From Gemmatimonadota bacterium (GTDB lineage Bacteria > Gemmatimonadota > Gemmatimonadetes > Gemmatimonadales > GWC2-71-9): a stretch of 44,583 nt of DNA. Made by a program: the position numbers and the translations under genes. Position 1 is the stretch's first letter. The number at the start of each line of letters is the position of its first letter. The notes under the pieces are model-generated. The model was given only the letters and a program-made list of their open reading frames with translations. It was not told where the DNA came from and did no database searches. Positions 25,071-34,027 of this stretch are shown one piece after another. The stretch is from contig QHUJ01000147.1 in the NCBI GenBank assembly GCA_003221895.1, forward strand, positions 1 to 44,583, written 5' to 3'.

Positions 25071-25623
25071 CGCGGGCCCGCTCCTGATCGAGCAGGCGAA
25101 TCGAGTGATTCCAGCTGTTGTTCGATACTCCCTGATAACTCAGGGTCAGCTCCTCGCGCAGGCTGATGCCGGGGTCGAATAAATAGATCGCAGCCGCCTG
25201 CTGGCGCGCGTCGAGCTGGTAGGAGCTCCACGTGGGAGAGAGCGGGACGATCGCGACGGGGCGAAACAGGCGGCCGCGGGTCGTAATGTTCAGGTCTTCA
25301 GGATTGAACCGGGCCTGCTGTACGACGCCGAGGAATGTCACCATCACCAGGGTCGCCTTATCGGTCGCGGCGCGGGACGCCGCTTCCGCGATGTCGTTGT
25401 AGCGGCTCTTCACCAGCGCATGCAGCGAGCGATACGTGTCGGGCGCGAGCAGACGGATGACCTGCTCGTCCAGCGGCAAGACCTGAACCTCGATCGTGCC
25501 CGTCGAGAAGCGGACGACGATGTCGTCGCGGCGTAAGGAGCCGTAACCGGCCGGGATCGTATCCTGCGAGGCCAGTCTGCACGTCGGCACGACTGCGAGC
25601 AGCAGCAGTATCGTGAGTCTCAC
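25036..25623 (-). CDS. Secreted protein of unknown function
   Basis: I do not recognise a family. The 195-residue product starts with a signal peptide (LTILLLLAVVPTC, cleavage near residue 20) and continues as a mixed alpha/beta domain with strands such as DDIVVRFSTGTIEVQVLPL and TLVMVTFLGVVQQARF. A Cys in the hydrophobic stretch does not fit a good lipobox, so a soluble periplasmic form is more likely. The GTG start overlaps the engB stop as GTGA, making it the last gene of the tig-clpP-clpX-engB run. The 35-bp tail-to-tail overlap with the ApbE-like gene is modest and tolerable. Confidence 0.7.
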   Translation of the reverse strand: MRLTILLLLAVVPTCRLASQDTIPAGYGSLRRDDIVVRFSTGTIEVQVLPLDEQVIRLLAPDTYRSLHALVKSRYNDIAEAASRAATDKATLVMVTFLGVVQQARFNPEDLNITTRGRLFRPVAIVPLSPTWSSYQLDARQQAAAIYLFDPGISLREELTLSYQGVSNNSWNHSIRLLDQERARVKARAQTPPGL

Positions 25624-26194
25624 GCGGCCGCCGTGATCAGCCCTGCGATCGCTTCCCTCAGGTCCGCGATTCCCTCGCCGGTGACAGCGCTCGTAACTAG
25701 TATCTGATCCTCCGGCAGGCCCAAATCGTCGCGCAGCTCGCGTTCCCGTGTGCGTCGCTCTGCCTGGGAGAGCTTGTCGCTCTTCGTGAGCGCCGCGAGG
25801 ACGTGCGTTTCCCCCTCCACAAGTACGTCCTGCATGGCCCGGTCGTCAACCGAAGGGGAGTGGCGCATGTCCAGCAGCCATACCACACCGCGGAGGCGCT
25901 CGCGCACCAGCGCGTGCTTGACCAGGCCGCGGTAGGCGGCGCGCTGCGCTTTGCCCGCACGCGCGTAGCCATATCCCGGCAGGTCCAGCAGGTAATGCGA
26001 CGCGTCGATCAGAAAGACGTTGAGTGCCCGCGTCTTCCCCGGCGTCGCGGACGTTTTGGCAATGCGCCGCCCCACCAGCGCATTGAGCAAAGACGACTTG
26101 CCCACGTTGGAGCGGCCGATGAATGCGACTTCGGGGAGTGGGGGATCGAGCACTGCGTCGGCTCGCGGGAAGGAGCCGATGTACTTGGGATCCG

Positions 26195-26198
<4 letters not shown>
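25620..26198 (-). CDS. engB: Ribosome biogenesis GTPase EngB/YsxC
   Basis: EngB is a small GTPase needed for 50S subunit assembly. G1 (GRSNVGKSS), the switch-region TPGKT, G3 (DLPGYGYA), G4 (TKSDK) and the G5 region (TSAVTGEG) are all intact. Family proteins begin shortly before the strand [15 protein letters not shown]. The CTG at 26198 gives [16 protein letters not shown] and 192 residues, a normal length, and overlaps the clpX TGA as CTGA. The alternative GTG at 26261 adds 21 unconserved, Arg/Pro-rich residues read through the clpX end and lacks a ribosome binding site. I favour CTG, but GTG cannot be excluded. Confidence 0.93.
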
Positions 26199-27445
<1,247 letters not shown>

Positions 27446-27487
27446 CGTCTTCCTAGTATGGGAAGGCGCCGCGAACAGCGCAAGTGA

Positions 27488-28123
27488 TCACTTCTTTGCC
27501 TTCCCGTCTTCCTTGATTTCCTCGAAGTTCGAGATGACGTGATCGATCAAGCCATACTCTTTCGCCTCTTCCGCCGACATGAAGCGGTCGCGGTCCATGT
27601 CCTTCTCGATCGACTCGACCGTCTTGCCGGTATGCTTGGCATATAACTCGTTGAGTTTACGCCGCAGGAACAGGATCTCCCGCGCTTGGATTTCGATGTC
27701 CGAGGCGGTGCCCTGCGTGCCGCCGGAGGGCTGGTGCATCATGATCCGCGCGTGGGGTAACGCTGACCGCTTGCCCTTCCGGCCCGCGGTGAGCAAAAAC
27801 GAGCCCATGGACGCCGCCATCCCCATGCAGATCGTGTTCACGGGGGCACGCAGGAACTGCATGGTGTCGTAAATCGCCATACCCGATGAGACGAGCCCCC
27901 CTGGGGAATTCACGTACAGGTAGATGTCCCGTTCGGGGTTGTCCGCGTCGAGGAACAGCAGCTGGGCGATGATGATGTTGGCGACATCGTCCGTGATCGA
28001 TGTGCCGAGGAACACGATACGGTCCATCAGCAGCCGGCTGAAGATGTCATAGGTGCGCTCGCCGCGGCTGGAGCGCTCGATGATGTACGGCGGATAGATG
28101 TGACTCTCGTTCGTAATGATCAC
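27488..28123 (-). CDS. clpP: ATP-dependent Clp protease proteolytic subunit ClpP
   Basis: ClpP is the tetradecameric serine protease partner of ClpX. The catalytic triad is visible: Ser in [10 protein letters not shown], His in [10 protein letters not shown] and Asp in [13 protein letters not shown]. The oligomer-handle and C-terminal regions are normal, and the length is 211 residues. The GTG start overlaps the TGA of tig by 4 nt (GTGA), indicating translational coupling of chaperone and protease. An N-terminal [18 protein letters not shown] is typical. Confidence 0.97.
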   Translation of the reverse strand: MIITNESHIYPPYIIERSSRGERTYDIFSRLLMDRIVFLGTSITDDVANIIIAQLLFLDADNPERDIYLYVNSPGGLVSSGMAIYDTMQFLRAPVNTICMGMAASMGSFLLTAGRKGKRSALPHARIMMHQPSGGTQGTASDIEIQAREILFLRRKLNELYAKHTGKTVESIEKDMDRDRFMSAEEAKEYGLIDHVISNFEEIKEDGKAKK

Positions 28124-29367
28124 GTCTGCTCCACGGTAGACTGCGACAGGAGATAGGTGAACACCTTCTCCTCGGTGATGCTCCGCGCGACGTCACGGAG
28201 CCGCTTGGCTTTCTCCAGCGACGCATAGAGCTGCCCCGCCGGCAGACCGCGCCGCTGGGCGAGCTCCTGCACTTTCTGATCGAGCTCCGCTTCGGTAGCC
28301 CGGAGATTCTGCGTCTCGACCACGTAGTCGAGCACCAGATCGCGCCGGACCTGCGACTCGGCGATGGTGCGGAACTCCTGCGCGAACTGCTGCCAGCGCT
28401 CCTCGGGGATCTCGTACGCCTGGGCGTACGCTCCCAGCACGCGCTCGATCAGCGGGCGCGGCGCGACCACGTTGTTGGCCTCGACGATTTGCTGGACCAG
28501 ATCGCCCCGCAGCTTCGCGTCCGCCTCCCGCTCGGCCTCTTTCCCGAGGTCGGTGGCGACGGCGCTGCGCAGCGCCTCGACCGACTCGAAGTCGCCCATT
28601 TCCCGCGCGAGCGCGTCATCCAGCGCCGGCAATTCCTGCCGCTTCACTTCGCGCAGCGTCAGCTGGATCTCGCGGGTCTGGCCGCGCTTCGCCTCCTCGG
28701 CGAAATCGTCGGGGAAGCGCACGGTGGCATCCACCGATTCACCGGGCGTCAACGCCATGATGCGCTCTTCGACATCGGGAATCGCGCGTCCCTCGCCGAG
28801 TACGAACTGATAGGGCTGCGGGTCCTTGGCTTCACCGTTCTCGCGCGTCGCGATGATCACGTCGACGAGATCCTTGGGCTTCGGCTTCTCGGTGGCGACC
28901 GGCGTCCACGGCGCGCGCTGCTCGCGCATCGCGTTGAGCTGCGCGTCGACCTGAGCCGCGGTCACGGCCGCCACCTTCCGCGTCAGCCGGAAGTTGCCGA
29001 GCCGCTCGAGCTTGAGCTCGGGCTTCAGCTCGACGTGGAACTCGAAAGTGACGGGGGAGCCTGCTTCCCATTTCAGATTATGGATGTGCGGATCGGCGAT
29101 GGGCTTCAGCTCTTCCTGCTTCTGGGCGACGCGCCAGCTCTCCTGCACCAGCTCGCGCAGCGTCTCCTCGCGGATACCATCGGCGAATTTCTTTCGCACG
29201 ACCGCCGCCGGCACCTTGCCCTGCCGGAAACCGGGCAGGCGGGCGCGGTCCTGGTAAAACTTGGTCGCGCGCTCCTCAGCCGCACGGACGTTGTCCGGGG
29301 GGATCGTGACCTCGAGCGAGGCTTCGCCGGGCTCGGTGCGGGTTTTCCTTACGAGGATCTCTGGCAT
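28120..29367 (-). CDS. tig: Trigger factor
   Basis: Trigger factor is the ribosome-associated chaperone and peptidyl-prolyl isomerase. The ribosome-binding signature lies in the N-terminal domain: the helix after [10 protein letters not shown] replaces the family GFRxGKxP. A PPIase-like middle domain (about 150-240) begins near [12 protein letters not shown] helical C-terminal chaperone domain occupies the last 170 residues. The total of 415 residues is normal. The ATG at 29367 lies 8 nt after a TAGCTT box, so a leaderless message is predicted, starting just downstream of the tRNA-Leu gene. It is the first gene of the tig-clpP-clpX-engB operon. Confidence 0.96.
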   Translation of the reverse strand: MPEILVRKTRTEPGEASLEVTIPPDNVRAAEERATKFYQDRARLPGFRQGKVPAAVVRKKFADGIREETLRELVQESWRVAQKQEELKPIADPHIHNLKWEAGSPVTFEFHVELKPELKLERLGNFRLTRKVAAVTAAQVDAQLNAMREQRAPWTPVATEKPKPKDLVDVIIATRENGEAKDPQPYQFVLGEGRAIPDVEERIMALTPGESVDATVRFPDDFAEEAKRGQTREIQLTLREVKRQELPALDDALAREMGDFESVEALRSAVATDLGKEAEREADAKLRGDLVQQIVEANNVVAPRPLIERVLGAYAQAYEIPEERWQQFAQEFRTIAESQVRRDLVLDYVVETQNLRATEAELDQKVQELAQRRGLPAGQLYASLEKAKRLRDVARSITEEKVFTYLLSQSTVEQT

Positions 29368-29375
29368 GTGACCAA

Positions 29376-29381
29376 AAGCTA
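29376..29381 (-). promoter_or_regulatory. -10 box (TAGCTT) of tig
   Basis: TAGCTT on the minus strand ends 8 nt before the ATG at 29367. It lies between the hairpin behind tRNA-Leu and tig, so the chaperone operon probably does not depend on the tRNA promoter. Confidence 0.5.
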
Positions 29382-29397
29382 ATCACCTGAGGAAGCG

Positions 29398-29419
29398 CTG
29401 GGCCGCCTCCGGCGGCCAG
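29398..29419 (-). terminator. Hairpin directly behind tRNA-Leu
   Basis: GGCCGCC and GGCGGCC separated by TCC (29401-29417), extended by CTG/CAG with one bulged base, form a strong GC hairpin beginning right after the tRNA 3' end. A T tract is lacking, so it may define 3' processing or factor-dependent termination rather than a classic intrinsic terminator. Confidence 0.45.
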
Positions 29420-29501
29420 TGCGACCGGAGGGACTCGAACCCCCACGGGTTGCCCCACCAGCTCCTAAGGCTGGCGCGTCTGCCAATTCCGCCACGGTCG
29501 C
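29420..29501 (-). tRNA. tRNA-Leu (anticodon UAG)
   Basis: Read on the minus strand, a complete 82-nt cloverleaf is seen: a 7-bp acceptor stem (GCGACCG with CGGTCGC), a D arm with GAATTGGCAGA loop, and anticodon stem CCAGC/GCTGG with loop CTTAGGA, so the anticodon is TAG. A long 13-nt variable arm (GGG/CCC stem) is characteristic of Leu, Ser and Tyr tRNAs. The T arm has loop TTCGAGT. The discriminator base is A, as required for tRNA-Leu. The CCA end is not encoded and must be added after transcription. Confidence 0.97.
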
Positions 29502-29502
29502 A

Positions 29503-29535
29503 AAACCCCGAAGAAATTTATACTTCTTGGGGTTT
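29503..29535. promoter_or_regulatory. Palindromic divergent promoter between tRNA-Leu and a secreted-protein gene
   Basis: An inverted repeat with arms AAACCCC-G-AAGAA and TTCTTGGGGTTT (one bulged G) surrounds an AT-rich core. The core holds TATACT on the plus strand (29519-29524) and TATAAA on the minus strand (29517-29522), i.e. overlapping -10 boxes for both genes. The arms could bind a dimeric regulator or fold in RNA. Because both genes point away, it is not a terminator of either. Confidence 0.5.
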
Positions 29536-29567
29536 AATGGTGTCACCCAACGACTCGGGAGTGTCTC

Positions 29568-30215
29568 GTGTTCCACAGCGCGGTCAGGACGTCCTTTTTC
29601 GGGCTTGCACTCATGGCCACCGGCCCAGGAACCACTCGTGCGCAGGTTCCGGACCGGGCGAAAACCTGCAACGACCTGGAGAGCCGATCATTCAAGGTCG
29701 GGACCTGGATGGCCCACGACTGGACCGGCGGTACGTTGAACGGCAGTAAGACGCGCGTTGCGGTCGTGCGGCAGGAGCTGCTGGAGAAAGTCCCGTACTA
29801 CTGGTACGAGCTGACGATGGACGATCCCGCTCGCCCGACCGCCAAGATGACCTTCCAGATTCTGGTGGGCGGTCCCACGTCCGGCTTCACGGGCGTCCGC
29901 ACCGTGATCATGAAGACGGGTAACATGCCGCCCATGCGCATGCCGCCCGAGACGATGCAGATGTTCAATGGCATCAACGTCGCGCAGATGGCGCGAGACT
30001 GTCAGACGATGGACGCCGTCGCATGGGAGGATCTGAGCGTCCCGGCGGGCAAGTTCCACGCGCTGCATCTCCGCAACCCGCGGACATCACTTGAATTCTG
30101 GATCACCGCGGGTCCGAGCTCCGGCATCGTCCAGTTGAAGTCGAAGGACGGCTCGGTCGGTGTGCTGACGGCGCAGGGTGACGACGCCAAGTCGTCGATG
30201 AACGGGACGCCCTAG
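29568..30215 (+). CDS. Secreted protein of unknown function
   Basis: No family is recognised. The 215-residue product starts at GTG 29568, with GGGAG 6 nt upstream, and has a signal peptide (FFGLALMATGPGTTRA, cleavage probably after AQ near residue 24). The mature part is a compact beta-rich domain containing the segments FKVGTWMAHDW, YYWYELTMDD and LEFWITAGPSSGIVQLKSKD, with one cysteine pair candidate (Cys of TCNDLES and Cys of RDCQTMD). It is divergent from tRNA-Leu and 61 bp upstream of ctaC, which has its own promoter, so a link to respiration is not implied. Confidence 0.72.
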   Translation: MFHSAVRTSFFGLALMATGPGTTRAQVPDRAKTCNDLESRSFKVGTWMAHDWTGGTLNGSKTRVAVVRQELLEKVPYYWYELTMDDPARPTAKMTFQILVGGPTSGFTGVRTVIMKTGNMPPMRMPPETMQMFNGINVAQMARDCQTMDAVAWEDLSVPAGKFHALHLRNPRTSLEFWITAGPSSGIVQLKSKDGSVGVLTAQGDDAKSSMNGTP

Positions 30216-30226
30216 CTACGGTCTTT

Positions 30227-30241
30227 GCGCGCTTCCGCGCG
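30227..30241 (+). terminator. Short GC hairpin between the secreted-protein gene and ctaC
   Basis: CGCGC and GCGCG flank TTCC twelve nucleotides after the stop codon at 30215, immediately before the ctaC -35 box. The T tract is missing (only TT), so this is a weak terminator candidate. Confidence 0.3.
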
Positions 30242-30270
30242 TTGACGTGTTGCGGGACCCCGTCTACTTT
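30242..30270 (+). promoter_or_regulatory. Promoter of the caa3 oxidase operon
   Basis: TTGACG at 30242-30247, a 17-nt spacer and TACTTT at 30265-30270 make the best-formed sigma-70-type promoter in the window. The GTG start codon at 30277 follows the -10 box by 6 nt, so transcription should begin at the start codon itself. This rules out the upstream in-frame GTG at 30247, which lies in the -35 box. Confidence 0.7.
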
Positions 30271-30276
30271 GACGCC

Positions 30277-31266
30277 GTGCCGCTGGCTCTCGTTTCATTA
30301 GTTCTCCTCCTCCTCACCGCGTGCGGCGGCGGCCATTACCCGCAGTCGGTGTTCCATGCCGAAGCCGACTTCAGTCGAGAGCTCGACGGCCTCTTCAGGA
30401 ACATCTTCGCCTGGGCGGTTGGAGTCTTTGTCGTCGTCGAGGCGCTGCTGCTCGTGGCGATCGCCCGCTTCCGCGCGCGTCCGGGCGGCCCGGAGCCCAA
30501 ACCGGTACACGGCCACACCGCGCTCGAGATCGGGTGGACGCTGGCGCCGGCGCTGATCCTGGTGTTCATCGCGGTACCGACCATGCGGACCATTTTCGAC
30601 ACCGCGGGTCACGCGCCCGAGGGGGCCTTGCGCGTCGAGGTGATCGGGCATCAATGGTGGTGGGAGTACCGCTATCCGACGCTCGACATCAGCACGGCGA
30701 ACGAGCTCCACATTCCTGCGGGGATGCCGATTCAGGTGGAGATGACGTCGGCGGACGTGATTCACAGCTTCTGGATCCCGCGACTCGCCGGCAAGCGCGA
30801 TCTCATCCAGGGGCGAACCAATCGCATTGCGTTTCGGACCGACTCGACAGGCGAGTACTGGGGGCAGTGCGCGGAGTTCTGCGGCGCCTCACACGCCAAC
30901 ATGCGCCTGCGCGTCATCGCGCAGTCGGATTCGGTCTTCCAGCGCTGGGTGGATCGCCAGCGCGCCGCTCCGGTGACGCCCGCCAAGGGCTCTGTGGAAG
31001 AAACCGGGCAGCAGATTTTCCGCCGCAGCGCCTGCATCGGGTGTCACACGATCACCGGCATCGCCAACGCAAAAGTCGGTCCGGATTTGAGCCACGTGGG
31101 CGGCCGCGGCACGATCGCCGGGGCGTTGTTCCCCAACACGACTGAGTCGCTGCATCGGTGGATCAGCAACGCACCTTCGCTGAAGCCCGGCGCGCTGATG
31201 CCGCCGCAGAGTCTGCAGGGCGCGGACCTCGATGCCGTCGTCGCCTACCTCCAGAGCCTGAAATGA
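30277..31266 (+). CDS. ctaC: caa3-type cytochrome c oxidase subunit II with fused cytochrome c
   Basis: This 329-residue subunit receives electrons at the CuA centre. The N-terminus is a lipoprotein signal with lipobox LLTAC (Cys 16). Two transmembrane helices follow (about 45-70 and 90-115). The cupredoxin domain has the CuA ligands in GQCAEFCGASHANM near residue 196. A C-terminal cytochrome c domain carries the haem motif CIGCH near residue 252 and a distal Met in ALMPPQSL. This fusion defines the caa3 type. The start at GTG 30277 is dictated by both the signal peptide and the promoter. The stop overlaps ctaD as ATGA. Confidence 0.95.
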   Translation: MPLALVSLVLLLLTACGGGHYPQSVFHAEADFSRELDGLFRNIFAWAVGVFVVVEALLLVAIARFRARPGGPEPKPVHGHTALEIGWTLAPALILVFIAVPTMRTIFDTAGHAPEGALRVEVIGHQWWWEYRYPTLDISTANELHIPAGMPIQVEMTSADVIHSFWIPRLAGKRDLIQGRTNRIAFRTDSTGEYWGQCAEFCGASHANMRLRVIAQSDSVFQRWVDRQRAAPVTPAKGSVEETGQQIFRRSACIGCHTITGIANAKVGPDLSHVGGRGTIAGALFPNTTESLHRWISNAPSLKPGALMPPQSLQGADLDAVVAYLQSLK

Positions 31267-33053
31267 AGAGCTGGCTGACGACCACCGACCACAAGCGCAT
31301 CGGCTTACTCTACTTCTGGACGGCGTTCGCCTTCTTCCTGATCGGCGGGTTGGAGGCGCTCATCATCCGCGCCCAGCTGGTCCGTCCCGAGGGGATCGGC
31401 GTCAGCGCCGAGACGTTCAATCAGCTGTTTACGATGCACGGCACCACGATGGTGTTCCTGGCGCTGATGCCGCTGTCGGCCGCGTTCTTCAACTTCATCA
31501 TCCCGCTGCAGATCGGCGCGCGCGACGTCGCGTTCCCGCGGCTCAACGCCTTCAGCTACTGGGTATTCCTGCTCGGCGGGCTGTTCCTGAACGCCAGCTT
31601 TGTCGCAGGCCCGCTGTTCGGGGCAGGGCAGCTCTCGGTCGCTCCCGATGCCGGGTGGTTCGGCTACGCCAATCTCACGTCTCGCCAGTTCTCGCCGGGT
31701 CCTAACGTCGATTTCTGGCTGCTCGGCCTGCAGATCCTCGGGATCGCGTCGCTCGCGGCGGGCTTCAATTTCGTCGTGACGATCCTCAACATGCGTGCGC
31801 CGGGCATGCGCATGCTGCGCCTGCCACCGTTCACCTGGATGACGCTGATCACGCAGTTTCTGGTGATCACCGCGTTCCCGGTCATCACGGTTGCCCTGGT
31901 GCTGCTGATGTTCGATCGCTTCTTCGGGACGCATTTCTTCCTGCCGTCGGGCGGGGGCGACCCGATCCTCTGGCAGCACCTGTTCTGGATGTTCGGGCAT
32001 CCCGAGGTCTACATCCTGATCCTTCCCGCTATGGGCATCGTGTCGGAAGTGCTGCCGACCTTTTCGCGCAAGCCGCTGTTCGGCTACACGGTCGTCGTGT
32101 ATTCCGGTGTGGTGATTGCGTTCCTGGGCTGGAGCGTGTGGGCGCACCACATGTTCGCCTCGGGCCTGGGTCCCATCGCAGATTCGGTCTTCGCCGGCAC
32201 CACGATGCTCATCGCCATTCCTACCGGCGTGAAGATCTTCAATTGGATCGGGACGCTGTGGGGTGGGCAGATCCGGTTTACGACGGCGCTGCTGTTCGCC
32301 GTGGGCTTCATCGCGATGTTCATCATCGGGGGGCTGTCCGGCGTGACGCACGCGTCCGCCCCGACCGATCTGCAGCAGACCGATACGTATTACGTCGTGG
32401 CCCACATCCATTACGTCCTGTTTGGTGGGACGATCCTCGGCTTGTTCGCCGGGATGTATTACTGGTGGCCCAAGATGACCGGGCGGCTGCTGTCGGAGCG
32501 GCTGGGGAAGGTGCACTTCTGGCTGACGTTGATCGGGATGAATCTCGCGTTCTTCCCGATGCACTTGTCCGGCCTGCTGGGAATGCCGCGCCGCATCTAC
32601 ACCTATTCACCCGATCTGGGCGTCGCCGGCTTCAACCTCGTCTCCACCATCGGCGCGTTCCTGGTCGGCATCGCGACGCTGGTTTTCTTCTGGAATCTGC
32701 TGCGGACGCGGTGGCAGCCGGTCAATGCGCCGGCCAACCCGTGGAACGGCGCGACGCTCGAATGGGCGATCCCGTCGCCGCCGCCGGTCTACAACTTCAC
32801 CGTCATCCCCACGGTGGCGAACCGGCTTCCGCTCTGGCAGACCGAGCGCCACGGGCCGATGGCACCGTTGCCGGAGCGGCCGCCGGCTCCGATCCACGTT
32901 CCGGGTGGCTCCTGGTGGCCGATGATCACCGCCGTGGGGCTTCCGATCATGGCGATCGGCGCCTTGTCGCATTTCCTCCCGGTCGTGCTGGCGGGGGCCG
33001 TCGTGGCGATCGTCGGCATCTATGGCTGGGCTTTCGAGCCCTTTGAGATGTAA
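31263..33053 (+). CDS. ctaD: Cytochrome c oxidase subunit I
   Basis: This is the catalytic haem-copper subunit with about 12 or more transmembrane helices in 596 residues. The low-spin haem His is in FTMHGTTMVFL. The CuB site shows HPEVYILILP, with the cross-linked His-Tyr pair, and the His pair of VWAHHMFASG. The high-spin and low-spin haem ligands lie in YYVVAHIHYVLFG. The Glu of HPEV and the preceding YxH region indicate an A-type oxidase with a D-channel. I chose ATG 31263, giving KSWLTTTDHKRIG, a standard N-terminus. The gene overlaps ctaC by 4 nt and ctaE by 1 nt (TAATG). Confidence 0.97.
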   Translation: MKSWLTTTDHKRIGLLYFWTAFAFFLIGGLEALIIRAQLVRPEGIGVSAETFNQLFTMHGTTMVFLALMPLSAAFFNFIIPLQIGARDVAFPRLNAFSYWVFLLGGLFLNASFVAGPLFGAGQLSVAPDAGWFGYANLTSRQFSPGPNVDFWLLGLQILGIASLAAGFNFVVTILNMRAPGMRMLRLPPFTWMTLITQFLVITAFPVITVALVLLMFDRFFGTHFFLPSGGGDPILWQHLFWMFGHPEVYILILPAMGIVSEVLPTFSRKPLFGYTVVVYSGVVIAFLGWSVWAHHMFASGLGPIADSVFAGTTMLIAIPTGVKIFNWIGTLWGGQIRFTTALLFAVGFIAMFIIGGLSGVTHASAPTDLQQTDTYYVVAHIHYVLFGGTILGLFAGMYYWWPKMTGRLLSERLGKVHFWLTLIGMNLAFFPMHLSGLLGMPRRIYTYSPDLGVAGFNLVSTIGAFLVGIATLVFFWNLLRTRWQPVNAPANPWNGATLEWAIPSPPPVYNFTVIPTVANRLPLWQTERHGPMAPLPERPPAPIHVPGGSWWPMITAVGLPIMAIGALSHFLPVVLAGAVVAIVGIYGWAFEPFEM

Positions 33054-33646
33054 TGGCACACGACACGCACGCGGCAACTCACCACCACACGAGCATGGGG
33101 CTCGACAGCCGCAAGATGGCGTTCTGGGCGTTCATCGGCTCCGAATGCCTGCTCTTCGGCTCGCTGATCTCGACCTATCTCGTCTACAAGGGACGCAGCC
33201 TCGTCGGGCCGTATCCGCACGAGATCCTGAACATCCCCTTCACCTCGTTCAGCACATTTGATCTGTTGATGTCGAGTCTCGCGATGGTGCTCGCCCTGGC
33301 AGCGGTGCAGCGCGGCGACATGAAGCAGGGCAAGCTCTGGCTACTCGTGACGGCGCTCCTCGGACTCGTGTTCCTCGGTGGGCAGTTCTGGGAGTTCAGC
33401 CACTTCGTGCATGAGGGGTTGGGGCTGACGACGAATCTGTTCGGCTCGACGTTTTACGTCCTGACCGGGACGCACGGCGCGCACGTCACGATCGGCGTCA
33501 TCTGGCTGCTCACACTGTGGGTGCAGGCCCTGCGGGGGAAACTCGGACCTGCGAATGCGATGACTGTGGAAATCACCGGTCTCTACTGGCACTTCGTGGA
33601 CGTCGTGTGGATCGTCATTTTTACCGTGGTCTACCTGATCCAGTGA
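33053..33646 (+). CDS. ctaE: Cytochrome c oxidase subunit III
   Basis: This 197-residue membrane protein with five predicted helices has the subunit III hallmarks FWAFIGSECLLFGSLISTYL, FWEFSHF, GTHGAHVTIG and the C-terminal LYWHFVDVVWIVIFTVVY. A His-rich N-terminal tail (THHHTS) precedes the first helix. The ATG shares one base with the ctaD stop (TAATG), so translation is coupled. It stabilises subunit I in the assembled complex. Confidence 0.95.
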   Translation: MAHDTHAATHHHTSMGLDSRKMAFWAFIGSECLLFGSLISTYLVYKGRSLVGPYPHEILNIPFTSFSTFDLLMSSLAMVLALAAVQRGDMKQGKLWLLVTALLGLVFLGGQFWEFSHFVHEGLGLTTNLFGSTFYVLTGTHGAHVTIGVIWLLTLWVQALRGKLGPANAMTVEITGLYWHFVDVVWIVIFTVVYLIQ

Positions 33647-33656
33647 GAACACGCCG

Positions 33657-33965
33657 ATGAGCGAGCAGGGTCAAGCACACGCGACGACCGGGACCTATCT
33701 GCGCATCGCCGCGATCCTCGTGATGATCACGCTGATCGAGGTCGGCGTGTTCTACGTGCCCGCATTCCAGGCGGTCCTCGTGCCGGTGCTCCTCGTCCTC
33801 TCGGCCGTCAAATTCACGCTGGTCGTGATGTTTTACATGCATCTCAAGTTTGACAACAAGTTCTTTGCATTTCTCTTCGGCGGACCGTTGCTGCTCGGGC
33901 TGGCGGTCGTCGTCAGCCTGCTCTTCATCTTTTATGGAACGGTGCGTCTGCGGACCGGCAGCTGA
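33657..33965 (+). CDS. ctaF: Cytochrome c oxidase subunit IV
   Basis: This is a 102-residue protein with three predicted transmembrane helices (about 14-36, 40-62 and 70-92) and a charged turn MHLKFDNK between the second and third. It matches the CtaF/CyoD-like small subunit of bacterial aa3/caa3 oxidases in length, topology and position directly after subunit III, 10 bp downstream. A 12-bp perfect inverted repeat begins one base after its stop codon. Confidence 0.88.
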   Translation: MSEQGQAHATTGTYLRIAAILVMITLIEVGVFYVPAFQAVLVPVLLVLSAVKFTLVVMFYMHLKFDNKFFAFLFGGPLLLGLAVVVSLLFIFYGTVRLRTGS

Positions 33966-33966
33966 A

Positions 33967-34006
33967 GTCCAATGATCAGTGTCGAATAACCCATTGATCA
34001 TTGGAC
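33967..34006. repeat. Perfect 12-bp inverted repeat behind ctaF
   Basis: GTCCAATGATCA (33967-33978) pairs with TGATCATTGGAC (33995-34006) across a 16-nt loop. The right arm is continuous with the ATTGGAC heptamer array, whose unit is thus also present in inverted form in the left arm. It could attenuate the transcript before ctaG. Confidence 0.85.
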
Positions 34007-34027
34007 ATTGGACATTGGACATTGGAC
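34000..34027 (+). repeat. Heptanucleotide tandem repeat, ATTGGAC x4
   Basis: Four perfect head-to-tail copies of ATTGGAC are followed by a degenerate ATTCCAG. The array contains the only in-frame start codons (TTG at 34001 and 34022) that retain the conserved N-terminus of CtaG, so it forms either the leader or the first codons of that gene. Confidence 0.95.

Noticed and set aside
31305-32564. 419-codon minus-strand frame antisense to ctaD
   Set aside because: Gln/Arg/His/Glu-rich shadow of a membrane protein gene, with no motif.
33967-34027. CRISPR-like array at the ctaG start
   Set aside because: The units are 7 bp, directly adjacent and without spacers, so this is a simple tandem repeat.
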